Source: Magnetococcales bacterium
GTDB lineage: Bacteria; Pseudomonadota; Magnetococcia; Magnetococcales; Magnetaquicoccaceae
Length of the DNA stretch: 64,000 nt
Assembly (NCBI GenBank): GCA_015234115.1
Contig: JADFWP010000001.1
Span: forward strand, 62,001 to 126,000
Reading direction: 5' to 3'
The notes under the pieces were generated by a model that saw only the letters and a program-made list of their open reading frames with translations, was not told the DNA's origin and made no database searches. Shown piece after piece: positions 1-9,161 of the stretch. The translations under genes were made by a program, and so were the position numbers. Position 1 is the stretch's first letter, and each line of letters starts with the position of its first letter.

Positions 1-2218
1 GCCATAGATCCGTTCGATGCTGATCAGCGAACGGGCACTCAGATCCACCTGTCCTGCCGAGGCCAGATAGAGAAAATTCGAATAATCCCCGCCCCGGATC
101 GTGGTAAAAAGGTTCAACTGGGCCGGCGTCATGGTGACACTGGACGAACTGCCCAATTGCAGGGTCTCCACATTGCTCAACATGGCCAGGGCGCTGTTGA
201 AACTGCTGTTGACTTGCAGGGTGTCGTTGCCGGCGCCCCCGTTCACCGTTTCGGCCAACCCTTCGATCTCGGAGGAGGAATTGTAGACAAAAAGATCATC
301 CCCATCCCCACCCACCAACGTATCGGTGCCTGCGCCGCCATTCAGGGTGTCGTTGCCCGCGCCGCCATCCAGGGAGTCATCCCCGCTTTCGCCATACAGC
401 AGATCGTTGGCCGCGCCGCCATTCAGGGTGTCGCCGCCATTGCCGCCGTACATCGTATCCACGCCCGTACCGCCGGTCAGGGTGTCGTTGCCGTCCTGAC
501 CATAATACTGACGGTCGGTATTGTCCCCGGTGATGAGATTGATACCGGCAGAGCCATAAATCCGCTCGATGCTGGTCAAGGTCTTGCCGATCAGATTCGC
601 ACTGCCATCCGTCGCCAGATAGAGATAATTGTCGTAGTTTCCACCCTGGATGGTCGCGAACATGTTGAACTGGTCGGTCGTCAGGGTCGGACTGGTGGAA
701 CTGGCCAGAATCAGGGTCTCGATATTGACCAGCGTGGCAAGCGCGCTGTTGAAACTGCTGGTCGTGACTTGCAGGACATCGTTCCCGGTCCCGCCATCCA
801 CCGCCTCGGCCAGACCTTCGATCTCCGATCCCGAGCTGTAAAGGAAGGTGTCATCCCCCTCCCCACCCGACAGGGTATCGGTGCCCGCACCGCCGGTCAG
901 GGTATCGTTGCCCGCACCGCCACTCAGGGAGTCGTCCCCGCTCTCGCCGTACAGCAGATCGTTGGCCCCGGCCCCGCTCAGGCCGTCGCTGCCGTTGCCG
1001 CCATAAAGCGTCTCGACGCCACTGCCCCCTTGAATGACATCATTGCCGTCCTGGCCATAATACTGCCGATCCAGCGTGTCGGTAATGATCACATTGTTGC
1101 CAGAGGAGCCATAGATTCTTTCGATGCTGGTCAAACTTTTTCCGGTCAGATCCGCGCTCCCCTCCGAGGCGAGATAGATGTAATTATCATAATTCCCCCC
1201 CTGGATCGCGCTGAACATGTTGAACTGGGCCGTGGTCAACGTGGGACTGGTGGAACTGGCCAGAATCAGGGTTTCCAGATTGCTCAGGGTGGCCAGAGAG
1301 CTGTTGAAACTGCTGGTGGTGATCTGCAAGATATCGGTGCCAGCCCCGCCGTTCACGGACTCGGCCAGACCTTCGATATCGGTGTAGGAGCTGTAAATGA
1401 AGGTGTCATCCCCATCCCCACCCGCCAGGGTGTCGGTGCCCGCGCCTCCGGTCAGGGTATCGCTGCCCGCGCCGCCATCCAGGGAGTCATCCCCGCTTTC
1501 GCCGTACAACAGGTCATTGCCCAGGCCGGCACTCAGCGTATCGCCCCCGTTGCCGCCATAGAGGGTATCGACCCCGCCGCCCCCCTGGATGGTATCGTTG
1601 CCATCCTGGCCATAATAGGTGCGGCCCGTCTCATCCCCGAGGATGGTATTGTTGCCCGCCGAACCATAAATCCGCTCAATGCTGGTCAGGCTTTTCCCGG
1701 TCAGATCCGCGCTCCCCTCCGAGGCGAGATAGATATAATTATCATAATTCCCCCCCTGGATCGCGCTGAACATGTTGAACTGGGCCGTGGTCAACGTGGG
1801 ACTGGTGGAACTGGCCAGAATCAGGGTTTCGAGATTGCTCAGGGTGGCCAGAGAGCTGTTGAAACTGCTGGTGGTGATCTGCAAGATATCGGTGCCAGCC
1901 CCGCCGTTCACGGACTCGGCCAGACCTTCGATATCGGTGTAGGAGCTGTAAATGAAGGTGTCATCCCCATCCCCACCCGCCAGGGTGTCGGTGCCCGCGC
2001 CTCCGGTCAGGGTATCGCTGCCCGCGCCGCCATCCAGGGAGTCATCCCCGCTTTCGCCGTACAACAGGTCATTGCCCAGGCCGGCACTCAGCGTATCGCC
2101 CCCGTTGCCGCCATAAAGGGTATCGACCCCGCCGCCCCCCTGGATGGTGTCGTTGCCATCCTGGCCATAATAGGTGCGGCCCGTCTCATCCCCGAGGATG
2201 GTATTGTTGCCCGCCGAA
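1..2218. repeat. Tandem 555-bp repeats inside the RTX gene
   Basis: A marker sequence (ccataaatccgctc and variants) recurs at positions 2, 554, 1109, 1664 and 2219, giving unit lengths of 552, 555, 555 and 555 bp (184-185 codons). The unit is in frame and encodes one RTX block plus one spacer. The copies at 1109-1663 and 1664-2218 are nearly identical at the nucleotide level, including silent sites, while the outer copies are more diverged. This points to recent duplication or gene conversion. Confidence 0.9.
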
Positions 2219-3156
2219 CCATAAATCCGCTCGATGCTGACCACGCTCTTGCCGGTCAGATCTGCGGTTCCTTCGGAAGAGAGATAAATATAATTATCAT
2301 AATTGCCGCCCCGGATCGTACTGAACAGCATCAGTTGTGTGGCTGTCAGGGTCACGCTGGTGGAACTACCAAAAACCAGGGTTTCGACATTGGTCAGCGT
2401 GGCAGACGAGAGATCCACCGTGGTATTCAATTGCAAGGTATCGGTCCCGGCACCGCCATCGACCGATTCGGCCAATCCATTGATATCGTAGCTGGAATTA
2501 TAGACAAAAGCATCATCCCCCTCCCCGCCCGACAGAATGTCCGCCCCGCTGCCACCGGTCAGGGTGTCGCCGTCAGCCGTACCGGTCAGGGTATCACTCC
2601 CCGAAGTGCCGGTCAGCGTGGCGAGCAGGTGGGGAAAATCCGGTGGATTGGCCGCAGCAAACAACGCCGCTGCTTCAATCGGGCCGGAAGCCACTTCCAG
2701 CGTCCAGTTTCCGCCCAAGGCCGCCGCACCGGTCTGGTCGGAGGAGGCAGTCACATCGGCCTCCAGCACCCCGGCGAGTCGCGTCAGCAACGTTTCGCCG
2801 GCAACTCCGGCAGCCACGTCACAGCCATACAGCAGCAGATCGGCATTTTCGGTCAGGGAGGTGCGCCATTGGGCCAGTGAAGCGGCATACTGGTTGAAGT
2901 TGTCCCCGTTCAAGGTCACGGTCCCGAGCCGGATCGCTCCCGCAGCACCATGGCCAAGCAGATGAATCTCGGCCACGGCTCCGAACTGTTGCAGTGTCCG
3001 AGAGATCCGGGCCATGCCGTCTTCGTGCGGATCGATCCAGACCACCTGCACTCCGGCGGGAATGGCGGCAACCAGCGTGGCGGCATCTTCCAGACCAGCG
3101 TCGATGAAGGCCAGACGCGCACCGGTCACATGCGAAGAAACGGAAGAAAGGGTCAT
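1..3156 (-). CDS. DUF4347-type RTX repeat protein, C-terminus cut by window edge
   Basis: The 1052 visible codons run off the window at base 1, so the C-terminus and any secretion signal are not seen. Residues about 10-165 match the DUF4347 pattern: a LLGHGAAGAIRLG-like strand followed by a LLLYGCDVAAG motif and a VTASSDQTG stretch. This domain is known at the N-terminus of very large secreted adhesins. From about residue 180 onward the protein consists of glycine/aspartate nonapeptides (GGxGxDxLx) that bind calcium in RTX proteins, alternating with a non-RTX spacer that carries GNYDNYIYL and SIERIYGSAGNN motifs. The start codon is preceded by GGGAGG at a spacing of 10. A role as a type I-secreted surface protein or adhesin is inferred from the family. 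No transporter genes are adjacent. Confidence 0.88.
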   Translation of the reverse strand, partial: MTLSSVSSHVTGARLAFIDAGLEDAATLVAAIPAGVQVVWIDPHEDGMARISRTLQQFGAVAEIHLLGHGAAGAIRLGTVTLNGDNFNQYAASLAQWRTSLTENADLLLYGCDVAAGVAGETLLTRLAGVLEADVTASSDQTGAAALGGNWTLEVASGPIEAAALFAAANPPDFPHLLATLTGTSGSDTLTGTADGDTLTGGSGADILSGGEGDDAFVYNSSYDINGLAESVDGGAGTDTLQLNTTVDLSSATLTNVETLVFGSSTSVTLTATQLMLFSTIRGGNYDNYIYLSSEGTADLTGKSVVSIERIYGSAGNNTILGDETGRTYYGQDGNDTIQGGGGVDTLYGGNGGDTLSAGLGNDLLYGESGDDSLDGGAGSDTLTGGAGTDTLAGGDGDDTFIYSSYTDIEGLAESVNGGAGTDILQITTSSFNSSLATLSNLETLILASSTSPTLTTAQFNMFSAIQGGNYDNYIYLASEGSADLTGKSLTSIERIYGSAGNNTILGDETGRTYYGQDGNDTIQGGGGVDTLYGGNGGDTLSAGLGNDLLYGESGDDSLDGGAGSDTLTGGAGTDTLAGGDGDDTFIYSSYTDIEGLAESVNGGAGTDILQITTSSFNSSLATLSNLETLILASSTSPTLTTAQFNMFSAIQGGNYDNYIYLASEGSADLTGKSLTSIERIYGSSGNNVIITDTLDRQYYGQDGNDVIQGGSGVETLYGGNGSDGLSGAGANDLLYGESGDDSLSGGAGNDTLTGGAGTDTLSGGEGDDTFLYSSGSEIEGLAEAVDGGTGNDVLQVTTSSFNSALATLVNIETLILASSTSPTLTTDQFNMFATIQGGNYDNYLYLATDGSANLIGKTLTSIERIYGSAGINLITGDNTDRQYYGQDGNDTLTGGTGVDTMYGGNGGDTLNGGAANDLLYGESGDDSLDGGAGNDTLNGGAGTDTLVGGDGDDLFVYNSSSEIEGLAETVNGGAGNDTLQVNSSFNSALAMLSNVETLQLGSSSSVTMTPAQLNLFTTIRGGDYSNFLYLASAGQVDLSARSLISIERIYG

Positions 3157-3338
3157 GGATGGACAACCTCCCAATAAATTTGACATGGTGGGGGAAGCAC
3201 CCCCTCACCCCCAACCGTGGACATCCCTGACGGGAGTTTCACGGTAAAATAATGAGTTGTAACATCCATGCAGGATACCATATCACCCTCCATGGCTGCA
3301 ACAACCGTTTGGGAGTTTCCGCAGGCCGGAATGGACAG

Positions 3339-3364
3339 AAAACCCCGCAGCATTGCGGGGTTTT
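3339..3364. terminator. Bidirectional intrinsic terminator hairpin
   Basis: The 11-nt arms aaaaccccgca and tgcggggtttt pair perfectly around a GCAT tetraloop. The arms carry A and T tracts at their outer ends, so the hairpin can terminate transcription on both strands. It lies directly after the small membrane-protein gene that ends at 3390 on the minus strand. Confidence 0.85.
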
Positions 3365-3389
3365 CCGGGGAGAGAAATCAGGCGGGAGA

Positions 3390-3659
3390 TCAGGAGCGGG
3401 AGAGGCGTTTTTTCCAGAAGAGAATCTTGCCGCAGGCTTCGCACTTGGTGACATTGGCCAACAGGTGGATGACGCCCAACGTCAAAAAAAGTGGAATGAT
3501 GATCCGGCTGGCTGCGATAATGGGGCCCAACAACAAATCGTTCCGGATCAACTCGCCTGGATTGTCCAGGATGCCATGCAGGGTGAAACCCATGATGACC
3601 ATGGCGCCCAGGGTGATCAGGCTACGTGTTCCGACCAAAGGTTTTGTCTTGTGTGCCAT
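3390..3659 (-). CDS. Small two-helix membrane protein with C-terminal CxxC
   Basis: This 89-residue protein begins MAHKTKP. The start was chosen because a perfect AAGGAGGTG ribosome-binding site lies just upstream of it; a longer in-frame start at 3761 lacks such a site. Two hydrophobic segments (about residues 14-31 and 44-68) suggest two membrane helices. They are followed by a basic tail with a KCEACGK motif that could bind a metal or heme iron or form a disulfide. The gene stands alone, transcribed toward a strong terminator. I do not recognise a named family, and the function is unknown. Confidence 0.7.
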   Translation of the reverse strand: MAHKTKPLVGTRSLITLGAMVIMGFTLHGILDNPGELIRNDLLLGPIIAASRIIIPLFLTLGVIHLLANVTKCEACGKILFWKKRLSRS

Positions 3660-3805
3660 ATACACCTCCTTAAAGTCGTTGCCACTTTCAGAAGAGATGG
3701 TTACATTCTGTTGCAACTCCAGCCACAAAGCAAGGAAAAATTGATCACCAATAAAATCCATTATACATTTTCACACGTTCTCACACGTCCGGGAGTGACG
3801 CTCCG

Positions 3806-6277
3806 ATGTTGCCCCCTGTTCTCTATATCGGCGCAGCCGCCCCCTTTCCCAAGCGGGAAATGGCCGGAAAATGGGCTTTGAACACCATGAATCCGCACGA
3901 AAAACCGCCAGATCCCCCGGCAAACGGCACCCGCAAACAGGCTCCGACCGCATTGCCCGCACTGTTTTTGGCCTGGATGATTGTCGGAATTATCGCAACC
4001 TTGCCGGTTTTGGCCGACTCGCGAGCCATCCTCCTCACCTTTGCCCTGCTTCCAGCCGGAGCCGCCCTCTGGGCACGACGCGAGACCGGTCGGACCGCCG
4101 CCGCCGGATGGGTGGTGCTGGCCGGGATGATCTGGGGTGGCCTGGTGGTGACGCTCCCGCCCCTGACCCGGATGGCCGAACCGCTCCCGGCCAGGGGAGA
4201 GAAAATCACGATTCAGGCCGTGGTGGCAGACCGGGAAGACCGCAGCGATTCGCTGCTGCTGCTCCTGGATGAAGTCACCTCCCCGGCCTGGAATCCGTCG
4301 GGCATGATCCGGGTTTCGTTCCACCGGCAAAGCACGACCGTGCTGCCCGGCGACCGGGTTGCGCTTCAGGTGCGGGTGCGTCCCCCATCCCCGGTCACCA
4401 ACCCTGGCGGCTTCGATTATCGTCAATACCTGCTGGATTCGGGCATCGTGGCCACCGCGACCGGCAAAGAGCCGCCGCAACGGATCGGCACCACGAACCA
4501 ATGGTTCTGGAACCGGCTGCGCCAACAAACCGCGGACTGGATCGCCGCCACGCTGCCCCCCTCCCAGCGCGGCCTGACCGAAGCCTTGCTGCTCGGCAAA
4601 CGGGGCCATCTGGATGGGGAACTGCAAAATGCCCTGTTCGCCTCCGGCACCTTTCATCTGGTGGCCATCTCCGGCATGCATCTCACGCTTGTGGCAGGCG
4701 CGGTCTATTTCCTGGTGCGACTCGGACTGACCCTGATCCTGCCCCTCTCCCGACGCTGGGACATGAAACGACCGGCGGCACTGCTCTCCCTGGTGCCGGT
4801 CACGGCCTATGCCGCCCTTGCGGGCTGGTCGGTCTCGACCCAGCGGGCCTACATCATGGTGGCGCTCTTCATGCTGGCCGTCGCCCTGCAACGGCAACGC
4901 CACTCCTGGCGGCTGCTGACCCTGGCTGCCGTGGTCCTGCTCTCCTGGCATCCCAACGATCTGCTCAATGCCGGATTTCAGTTGTCCTTTCTGTGTGTGG
5001 CGGTGATTCTGTATCTGCTCGACCATCTGCCGGGCCACACCTGGCGCGACCGGGTGGTGCTGACCCTCGGTTCCACCGTGGCCATCGGCCTGGTGACCGC
5101 ACCCATTGCCCAGCATGCCTTTCACCGCGTCTCCCCCTACAGCATGGCGATCAACTTCGTGGCCATTCCCTGGGTGGGGGAACTCTCCACGCCGCTGGGA
5201 CTGCTGGCCATGGTGGTGCAGCCGCTCTGGCCTGAACTCGGCAACGGACTGCTCCGCGTCACGGGCTGGACCCTGGAAATCTATCGCTGGCTGGTGGAGT
5301 GGTCGGTCCTGTGGCCTGGGGCGGAAATGCGCAGCGCGGGACCATCCCTGCCCGGCATGACCTGCTTTCTGGCCATCGGTTTTGTGGCCGCCGGTCTGCG
5401 CGCCTCCGGAGGCCGGGGGTGGAAACGGGGCGTGCTGGCGCTGCTGGCCGTGGCAGGTCTGGCCTGGCCCGGAGAACAAACCCCCGCCGAGAGTCTGCGG
5501 CTGATCGTGCTCGATGTGGGACAGGCGCTGGCCGTGGTGACGAAAATGCCGGGGGGAGGCTGGTCGGTCTACGATGCGGGCGGCACGGTCAGTCCGCGTT
5601 TCAACGTGGGCGAAGCGGTGATCTCCACCGCCTTGTGGCACCATGGGGTCAAACGGCTGGAGCGGGTGGTGTTGAGCCATCCGCAGCACGATCACATGGC
5701 GGGCATGACGCAACTGTTGCGCAATTTTCCGGTGGGTGCGTTGTGGCTCTCCCGTCTGCCTGCCCAGGAAGAAAAACGACCAGAACTGGTCGAACTGCTC
5801 GCCCTGGCCCGACAGAACGGCGTCACCGTGCGCCGTTTTGACACAGAAGAGAGCTTTCCGGATGGCACAGCCCAGGTGCGGATCCTGCCGCCGCTCCCGG
5901 CCCATCACGCCACCAAACCCAACGACCACTCCCTGGTGATGGAACTCAAACACGGCAACCACCGGTTTCTGCTGACCGGCGACATGGAGGCGGCGCAGGA
6001 GTCCTGGCTTGTGGAACAGCATGCCTTGCAGCCGGTCACCATGCTGCTCGCCCCCCATCACGGCAGTCTCACCTCCTCGACCGCCCGCTTCGTGGACCAG
6101 GTACATCCCGAACATGTGGTGTTCAGCGTGGGCGCGGACAATCCCTGGGGATTTCCCAAACCCGAGGTGCTGCAACGCTGGGCCGCAAGCGGAGCGCACC
6201 TGTGGCGCACGGATGTGAACGGCGCCATCGACTTTCTCAGCGATGGCCACCGTCTTCAGGTCACAAGCGCCCGCTAG
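3806..6277 (+). CDS. comEC: ComEC/Rec2-family DNA uptake channel
   Basis: ComEC forms the inner-membrane channel that moves single-stranded DNA into the cytoplasm during natural transformation. The 823-residue protein has the usual order. An N-terminal pair of membrane helices and an OB-like DUF4131 region (about 30-230) come first. The multi-helix competence domain follows (about 240-540, with the ISGMHLTL motif typical of the family). A C-terminal metallo-beta-lactamase-like domain (about 570-820) carries SHPQHDHMAG, NDHSLV and LAPHHGS metal-site-like motifs. The chosen ATG has a GGGAG upstream; internal starts at MAGKW or MNPHE are possible. A comF homologue lies 1.1 kb downstream on the other strand. 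No pilus or ComEA genes are in the window, so transformability is not shown. Confidence 0.92.
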   Translation: MLPPVLYIGAAAPFPKREMAGKWALNTMNPHEKPPDPPANGTRKQAPTALPALFLAWMIVGIIATLPVLADSRAILLTFALLPAGAALWARRETGRTAAAGWVVLAGMIWGGLVVTLPPLTRMAEPLPARGEKITIQAVVADREDRSDSLLLLLDEVTSPAWNPSGMIRVSFHRQSTTVLPGDRVALQVRVRPPSPVTNPGGFDYRQYLLDSGIVATATGKEPPQRIGTTNQWFWNRLRQQTADWIAATLPPSQRGLTEALLLGKRGHLDGELQNALFASGTFHLVAISGMHLTLVAGAVYFLVRLGLTLILPLSRRWDMKRPAALLSLVPVTAYAALAGWSVSTQRAYIMVALFMLAVALQRQRHSWRLLTLAAVVLLSWHPNDLLNAGFQLSFLCVAVILYLLDHLPGHTWRDRVVLTLGSTVAIGLVTAPIAQHAFHRVSPYSMAINFVAIPWVGELSTPLGLLAMVVQPLWPELGNGLLRVTGWTLEIYRWLVEWSVLWPGAEMRSAGPSLPGMTCFLAIGFVAAGLRASGGRGWKRGVLALLAVAGLAWPGEQTPAESLRLIVLDVGQALAVVTKMPGGGWSVYDAGGTVSPRFNVGEAVISTALWHHGVKRLERVVLSHPQHDHMAGMTQLLRNFPVGALWLSRLPAQEEKRPELVELLALARQNGVTVRRFDTEESFPDGTAQVRILPPLPAHHATKPNDHSLVMELKHGNHRFLLTGDMEAAQESWLVEQHALQPVTMLLAPHHGSLTSSTARFVDQVHPEHVVFSVGADNPWGFPKPEVLQRWAASGAHLWRTDVNGAIDFLSDGHRLQVTSAR

Positions 6278-6289
6278 GCTCCACAGGAA

Positions 6290-7099
6290 TCACAATTTCC
6301 GGTGGGTCAGACAGGGGATGCGCTGGCGGCAACGGGCCACCCGCTCCCGCTCCAGCGGTGCCAGCGCATAACCGATGCCATCGGCACACTGGGCCACCAC
6401 CGTGCCCCACGGCTCCACCACCATCGAACGCCCATAGGTCTGACGCCCGCCGGCATGCTGCCCCCACTGCCCGGAGGCCAGCACATAGGCAAAATTTTCA
6501 ATGGCGCGCGCCTTGACCAGCGGCTCCCAGTGATCCCGTCCGGTGATCACCGTGAACGCGGCAGGCAAGGTGAAAATTTCCGCATTCTGCGCAGCCAGGG
6601 CGCGGAACAGTTCCGGAAAGCGCAGATCATAACAGATCGTCAGCCCGATGCGTCCGAACGGCGTCTCCACCACCACCGGACGTTTGCCGGGTCGGACATG
6701 TTCGGATTCCCGATAGCGGGTGCCATCCCCCACATCCACATCGAACAGATGGATCTTGTCATAGCGTCCCTGCACGTTCCCGGTATCATCCACCAGAAAA
6801 CAGGTATTGAGCGCCTTGCTCGATCCCGGATCCGCCAGAGGAATCGACCCCCCGGAAATCCATACCCGATGGCGTGCCGCGAAATCTTTCAGAAAGGTGA
6901 GACTCGGGCCTTGCACCGGATCTTCACGCGCGGCCCGTTTCTCCTCCTCGCTGCCACCGAGAAAGGAGAAATTTTCCGGCAACACCAGCAGGGCCGCCCC
7001 CTGTCCGACCGCCGCTTCCATCAGTCGTTCGGCCATCGACAGGTTGATCCCCCGGTCGAGACCGGAGTTCATCTGAATCACCCCGGCCAGCGGTGCCAT
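6290..7099 (-). CDS. Carbon-nitrogen hydrolase, Nit1/Nit2-like amidase
   Basis: The 269-residue protein is a nitrilase-superfamily enzyme. The Glu-Lys-Cys catalytic triad is visible as LPENFSF (Glu near residue 42), YDKIHLFDVDV (Lys near 115) and ICYDLRFPE (Cys near 153). The KIHLFDVDV and CYDLRFPE signatures are those of the Nit branch, which hydrolyses deaminated glutathione or alpha-keto acid amides in metabolite repair. The start codon overlaps the stop of the glutaredoxin gene (TGATG), so the two are translationally coupled. A pairing of glutaredoxin with a deaminated-glutathione amidase is chemically sensible. The exact substrate cannot be decided from the sequence. Confidence 0.9.
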   Translation of the reverse strand: MAPLAGVIQMNSGLDRGINLSMAERLMEAAVGQGAALLVLPENFSFLGGSEEEKRAAREDPVQGPSLTFLKDFAARHRVWISGGSIPLADPGSSKALNTCFLVDDTGNVQGRYDKIHLFDVDVGDGTRYRESEHVRPGKRPVVVETPFGRIGLTICYDLRFPELFRALAAQNAEIFTLPAAFTVITGRDHWEPLVKARAIENFAYVLASGQWGQHAGGRQTYGRSMVVEPWGTVVAQCADGIGYALAPLERERVARCRQRIPCLTHRKL

Positions 7100-7356
7100 C
7101 AGGGCACCAGCATGGGATCCAGTTTACCCGCCTGATCCAGGGCATGCAGATCGTCGCAACCGCCAACGTGTTGACCATTGATGAAAATCTGCGGGACCGT
7201 CCGCCGTCCGCCCGCGCGCTGGACCATTTCGTCCCGGCGCTCCGGATTCTTGTCGAGGTTGATCTCTTCGAAGGCGACATTTTTCTTGTTGAGCAGCATC
7301 TTGGCGCGCACGCAGAAGGGACAGACCGTCGTGCTGTAAATCACGATCTCGGGCAT
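7099..7356 (-). CDS. grxC: Glutaredoxin 3 (GrxC)
   Basis: This 85-residue thioredoxin-fold oxidoreductase has the dithiol active site CPFC at residues 12-15, the cis-proline TVP motif and the C-terminal GGCDD glutathione-binding loop, all typical of bacterial GrxC. It reduces disulfides using glutathione. Its stop codon overlaps the start of the downstream amidase gene. The length is normal for the family. Confidence 0.95.
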   Translation of the reverse strand: MPEIVIYSTTVCPFCVRAKMLLNKKNVAFEEINLDKNPERRDEMVQRAGGRRTVPQIFINGQHVGGCDDLHALDQAGKLDPMLVP

Positions 7357-7387
7357 AAAAAACTCCTTGGAAAGATAGGTTCACCGA

Positions 7388-8128
7388 TCATTTGCCATCC
7401 ATCACCCGGGCCAGACAGAGCGCACTCACCCGACTGGCGCCGGCCCGCTTCAAAACCGCCACCGCCGCCCCCAGTGTGGCCCCGGTGGTCATCACATCAT
7501 CCACCAGCAATACCGCGCGCCCCCGCACCCCCTCCCCCTGCACCCGGAAGGCGCCGCGCACATTCAACTGTCGCTCCCTGGCATGAAGCCGGGTCTGGGG
7601 TCGGGTTCTCCTGGGACGAAACAGCAGATCCGTCACCAAAGGTCGATCCAAATAACGTGCCAACTCGCCTGCCAGCAGTGCGGACTGATTGTACCGTCGC
7701 CCGATCAGACGCCAGGCGTGCAAAGGCATGGGAATCACCAGGTCCACCGATTCCCACCGCAACACCTCTCCCAGCCGCTCCCAGCACAACCGGCCCAGCA
7801 GACGACTTTGTTCCGAATGGTCTCCGAACTTCAACCCACGGATCAACTGCGCGGCCAACCCTTCGTAGGAAAAGGCAAAATAGGTGGCATCCGCCGCCTC
7901 GGGGTCATTGAGGCAGCGGGCGCAACCCGACTCGGGACGAGCGGTCATCCCGCCACAGCGCAAACAGTGATTTTCGGGTGGAGCAGGCAGCGAGGTCAGA
8001 CATTCCGGACACAATGCATGCGCCTGGGACAGCGCGGTCCGACACGATGCGCAAAAAGGCGGGAACAGTAAGTTCAGCAGGGACTGACACCATCCCATCC
8101 CCAGACCGCGCAACCGGTTCGTGACCAC
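7388..8128 (-). CDS. comF: ComF-family phosphoribosyltransferase-like protein
   Basis: The 246-residue protein has an N-terminal zinc-finger region with CxxC pairs (CASC, CPEC, CLRC, CARC). A PRTase fold follows, with the PRPP-binding loop VLLVDDVMTTGATL near residues 208-221 and the family motif RxRTRPQTRL. It starts at GTG (no better ATG upstream) and is adjacent to grxC on the same strand, 31 bp away. ComF proteins support DNA uptake in competent bacteria, but many non-competent species keep the gene. Confidence 0.9.
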   Translation of the reverse strand: MVTNRLRGLGMGWCQSLLNLLFPPFCASCRTALSQAHALCPECLTSLPAPPENHCLRCGGMTARPESGCARCLNDPEAADATYFAFSYEGLAAQLIRGLKFGDHSEQSRLLGRLCWERLGEVLRWESVDLVIPMPLHAWRLIGRRYNQSALLAGELARYLDRPLVTDLLFRPRRTRPQTRLHARERQLNVRGAFRVQGEGVRGRAVLLVDDVMTTGATLGAAVAVLKRAGASRVSALCLARVMDGK

Positions 8129-8172
8129 GGAAGCGACCTGAAAGCATCACGGGAACGGATGGTGAGGAGGCA

Positions 8173-8469
8173 TCATTGAATCGTGAACAGGGTGTGAAAA
8201 TTGGCCAGTTGCAACAATTTACGGATTTCGGTGCGGGGATTGATGATCAGGATATCCGAAGAGATGCCCCCCGAAGTTTCACGCAACAACAGCAACATTC
8301 CCAAGGCCGAACTGTCCATCCGTTCGACTTCCTGGAAATCGAGCTTGTATTTCGTGCCCAATGGATTGCCGCTGGTCGCCTGCTTGAAATCCGCCCGCAC
8401 GGCAAACCCAAACAATTTGGGCAGACGCAGCACGACCCGATCACCCTCTTTGGATACATTCAGTGCCAT
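8173..8469 (-). CDS. STAS-domain anti-anti-sigma-like protein
   Basis: This 98-residue single-domain protein folds as a STAS domain. The motif ERMDSSALGMLLLLRE contains the conserved Asp-Ser pair whose serine is phosphorylated in SpoIIAA/RsbV-type antagonists. Start choice: the ATG before ALNVSKEG with AGG upstream; an in-frame GTG four codons earlier is possible. No partner anti-sigma kinase or phosphatase gene is adjacent. It may act in a partner-switch pathway encoded elsewhere. Confidence 0.82.
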   Translation of the reverse strand: MALNVSKEGDRVVLRLPKLFGFAVRADFKQATSGNPLGTKYKLDFQEVERMDSSALGMLLLLRETSGGISSDILIINPRTEIRKLLQLANFHTLFTIQ

Positions 8470-8530
8470 TTCTTGCCTCACATTACCAATTATTTTTGCT
8501 TAGAGTGTCGAACCAAACCATCGTCTTGCA

Positions 8531-8959
8531 TCACGCGGATGCGACCTGTCCAAGAAGATAGCGGCACAATAGCCGGTCTACCCTGGCAATATGGTTTTCC
8601 AGCCAAGCGTACAAAAAATCTGCAATTTTCCTGGCGATTATCCTGGATTCCTCCGGCTCGGCCGCGCTCTGGAACTGTCCGTACAGCATCAGAACCCCCT
8701 CCGTCAAGGCGCGATGCCCCTCGCGGTGGGATTCGATGTCCGGATAATCCGTGGCCTCCATGGCCTCCTCCTCGAATTCCAGGTGGGTGGTCAGATAGAG
8801 ATTCAGCCCGAGGAAGATGTCTCCAAGGTCGAATCCGTCCTCTTCGCCATCCAGGGAGTGGCACACCTCATGATACAGGGCGAACAGCACCTCGTGCTGA
8901 ACGTCGATGGTCGGATGACCCAATACAAATTGTTCGGGCATGCATGGTTGCCTGTCCAT
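8531..8959 (-). CDS. Bacteriohemerythrin
   Basis: The 142-residue four-helix protein carries the diiron ligands of hemerythrins: His in DVQH (about 22), HLEFEE (about 59-64), HREGH (about 78-82) and HIARVDR (about 121-127). Such proteins bind O2 and are common in microaerophiles, serving oxygen storage or sensing. It is a stand-alone domain. The first ATG is used; a second ATG six codons later (MPEQF) is equally possible. Confidence 0.88.
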   Translation of the reverse strand: MDRQPCMPEQFVLGHPTIDVQHEVLFALYHEVCHSLDGEEDGFDLGDIFLGLNLYLTTHLEFEEEAMEATDYPDIESHREGHRALTEGVLMLYGQFQSAAEPEESRIIARKIADFLYAWLENHIARVDRLLCRYLLGQVASA

Positions 8960-9161
8960 CTTCCGACGAACTCCTCAGAAAGCAGGTGGTCCTCCACAAG
9001 TCGGGGTGTTCACCAACCAATCAATCCTACTCTGCCGACCTGGATATTGTACAGGCAAAAATCACAGGATGACAGGAAAAGGACGTTTCCAACCAGAGGG
9101 AAGCAGGGTATGATGGCTCCTTGACCCATTCCAGAAACCCGGCAGATTCGACCCGAAACCC

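Noticed and set aside
157-2880. Long plus-strand open frame (907 codons) opposite the RTX gene
   Set aside because: It is the antisense shadow of repeated GC-rich RTX codons; the minus strand has DUF4347 and RTX motifs plus a ribosome-binding site.
3761-6250. Minus-strand open frame of 829 codons opposite comEC
   Set aside because: Low-complexity His/Gln/Gly-rich translation without motifs, while the plus strand encodes a clear ComEC.
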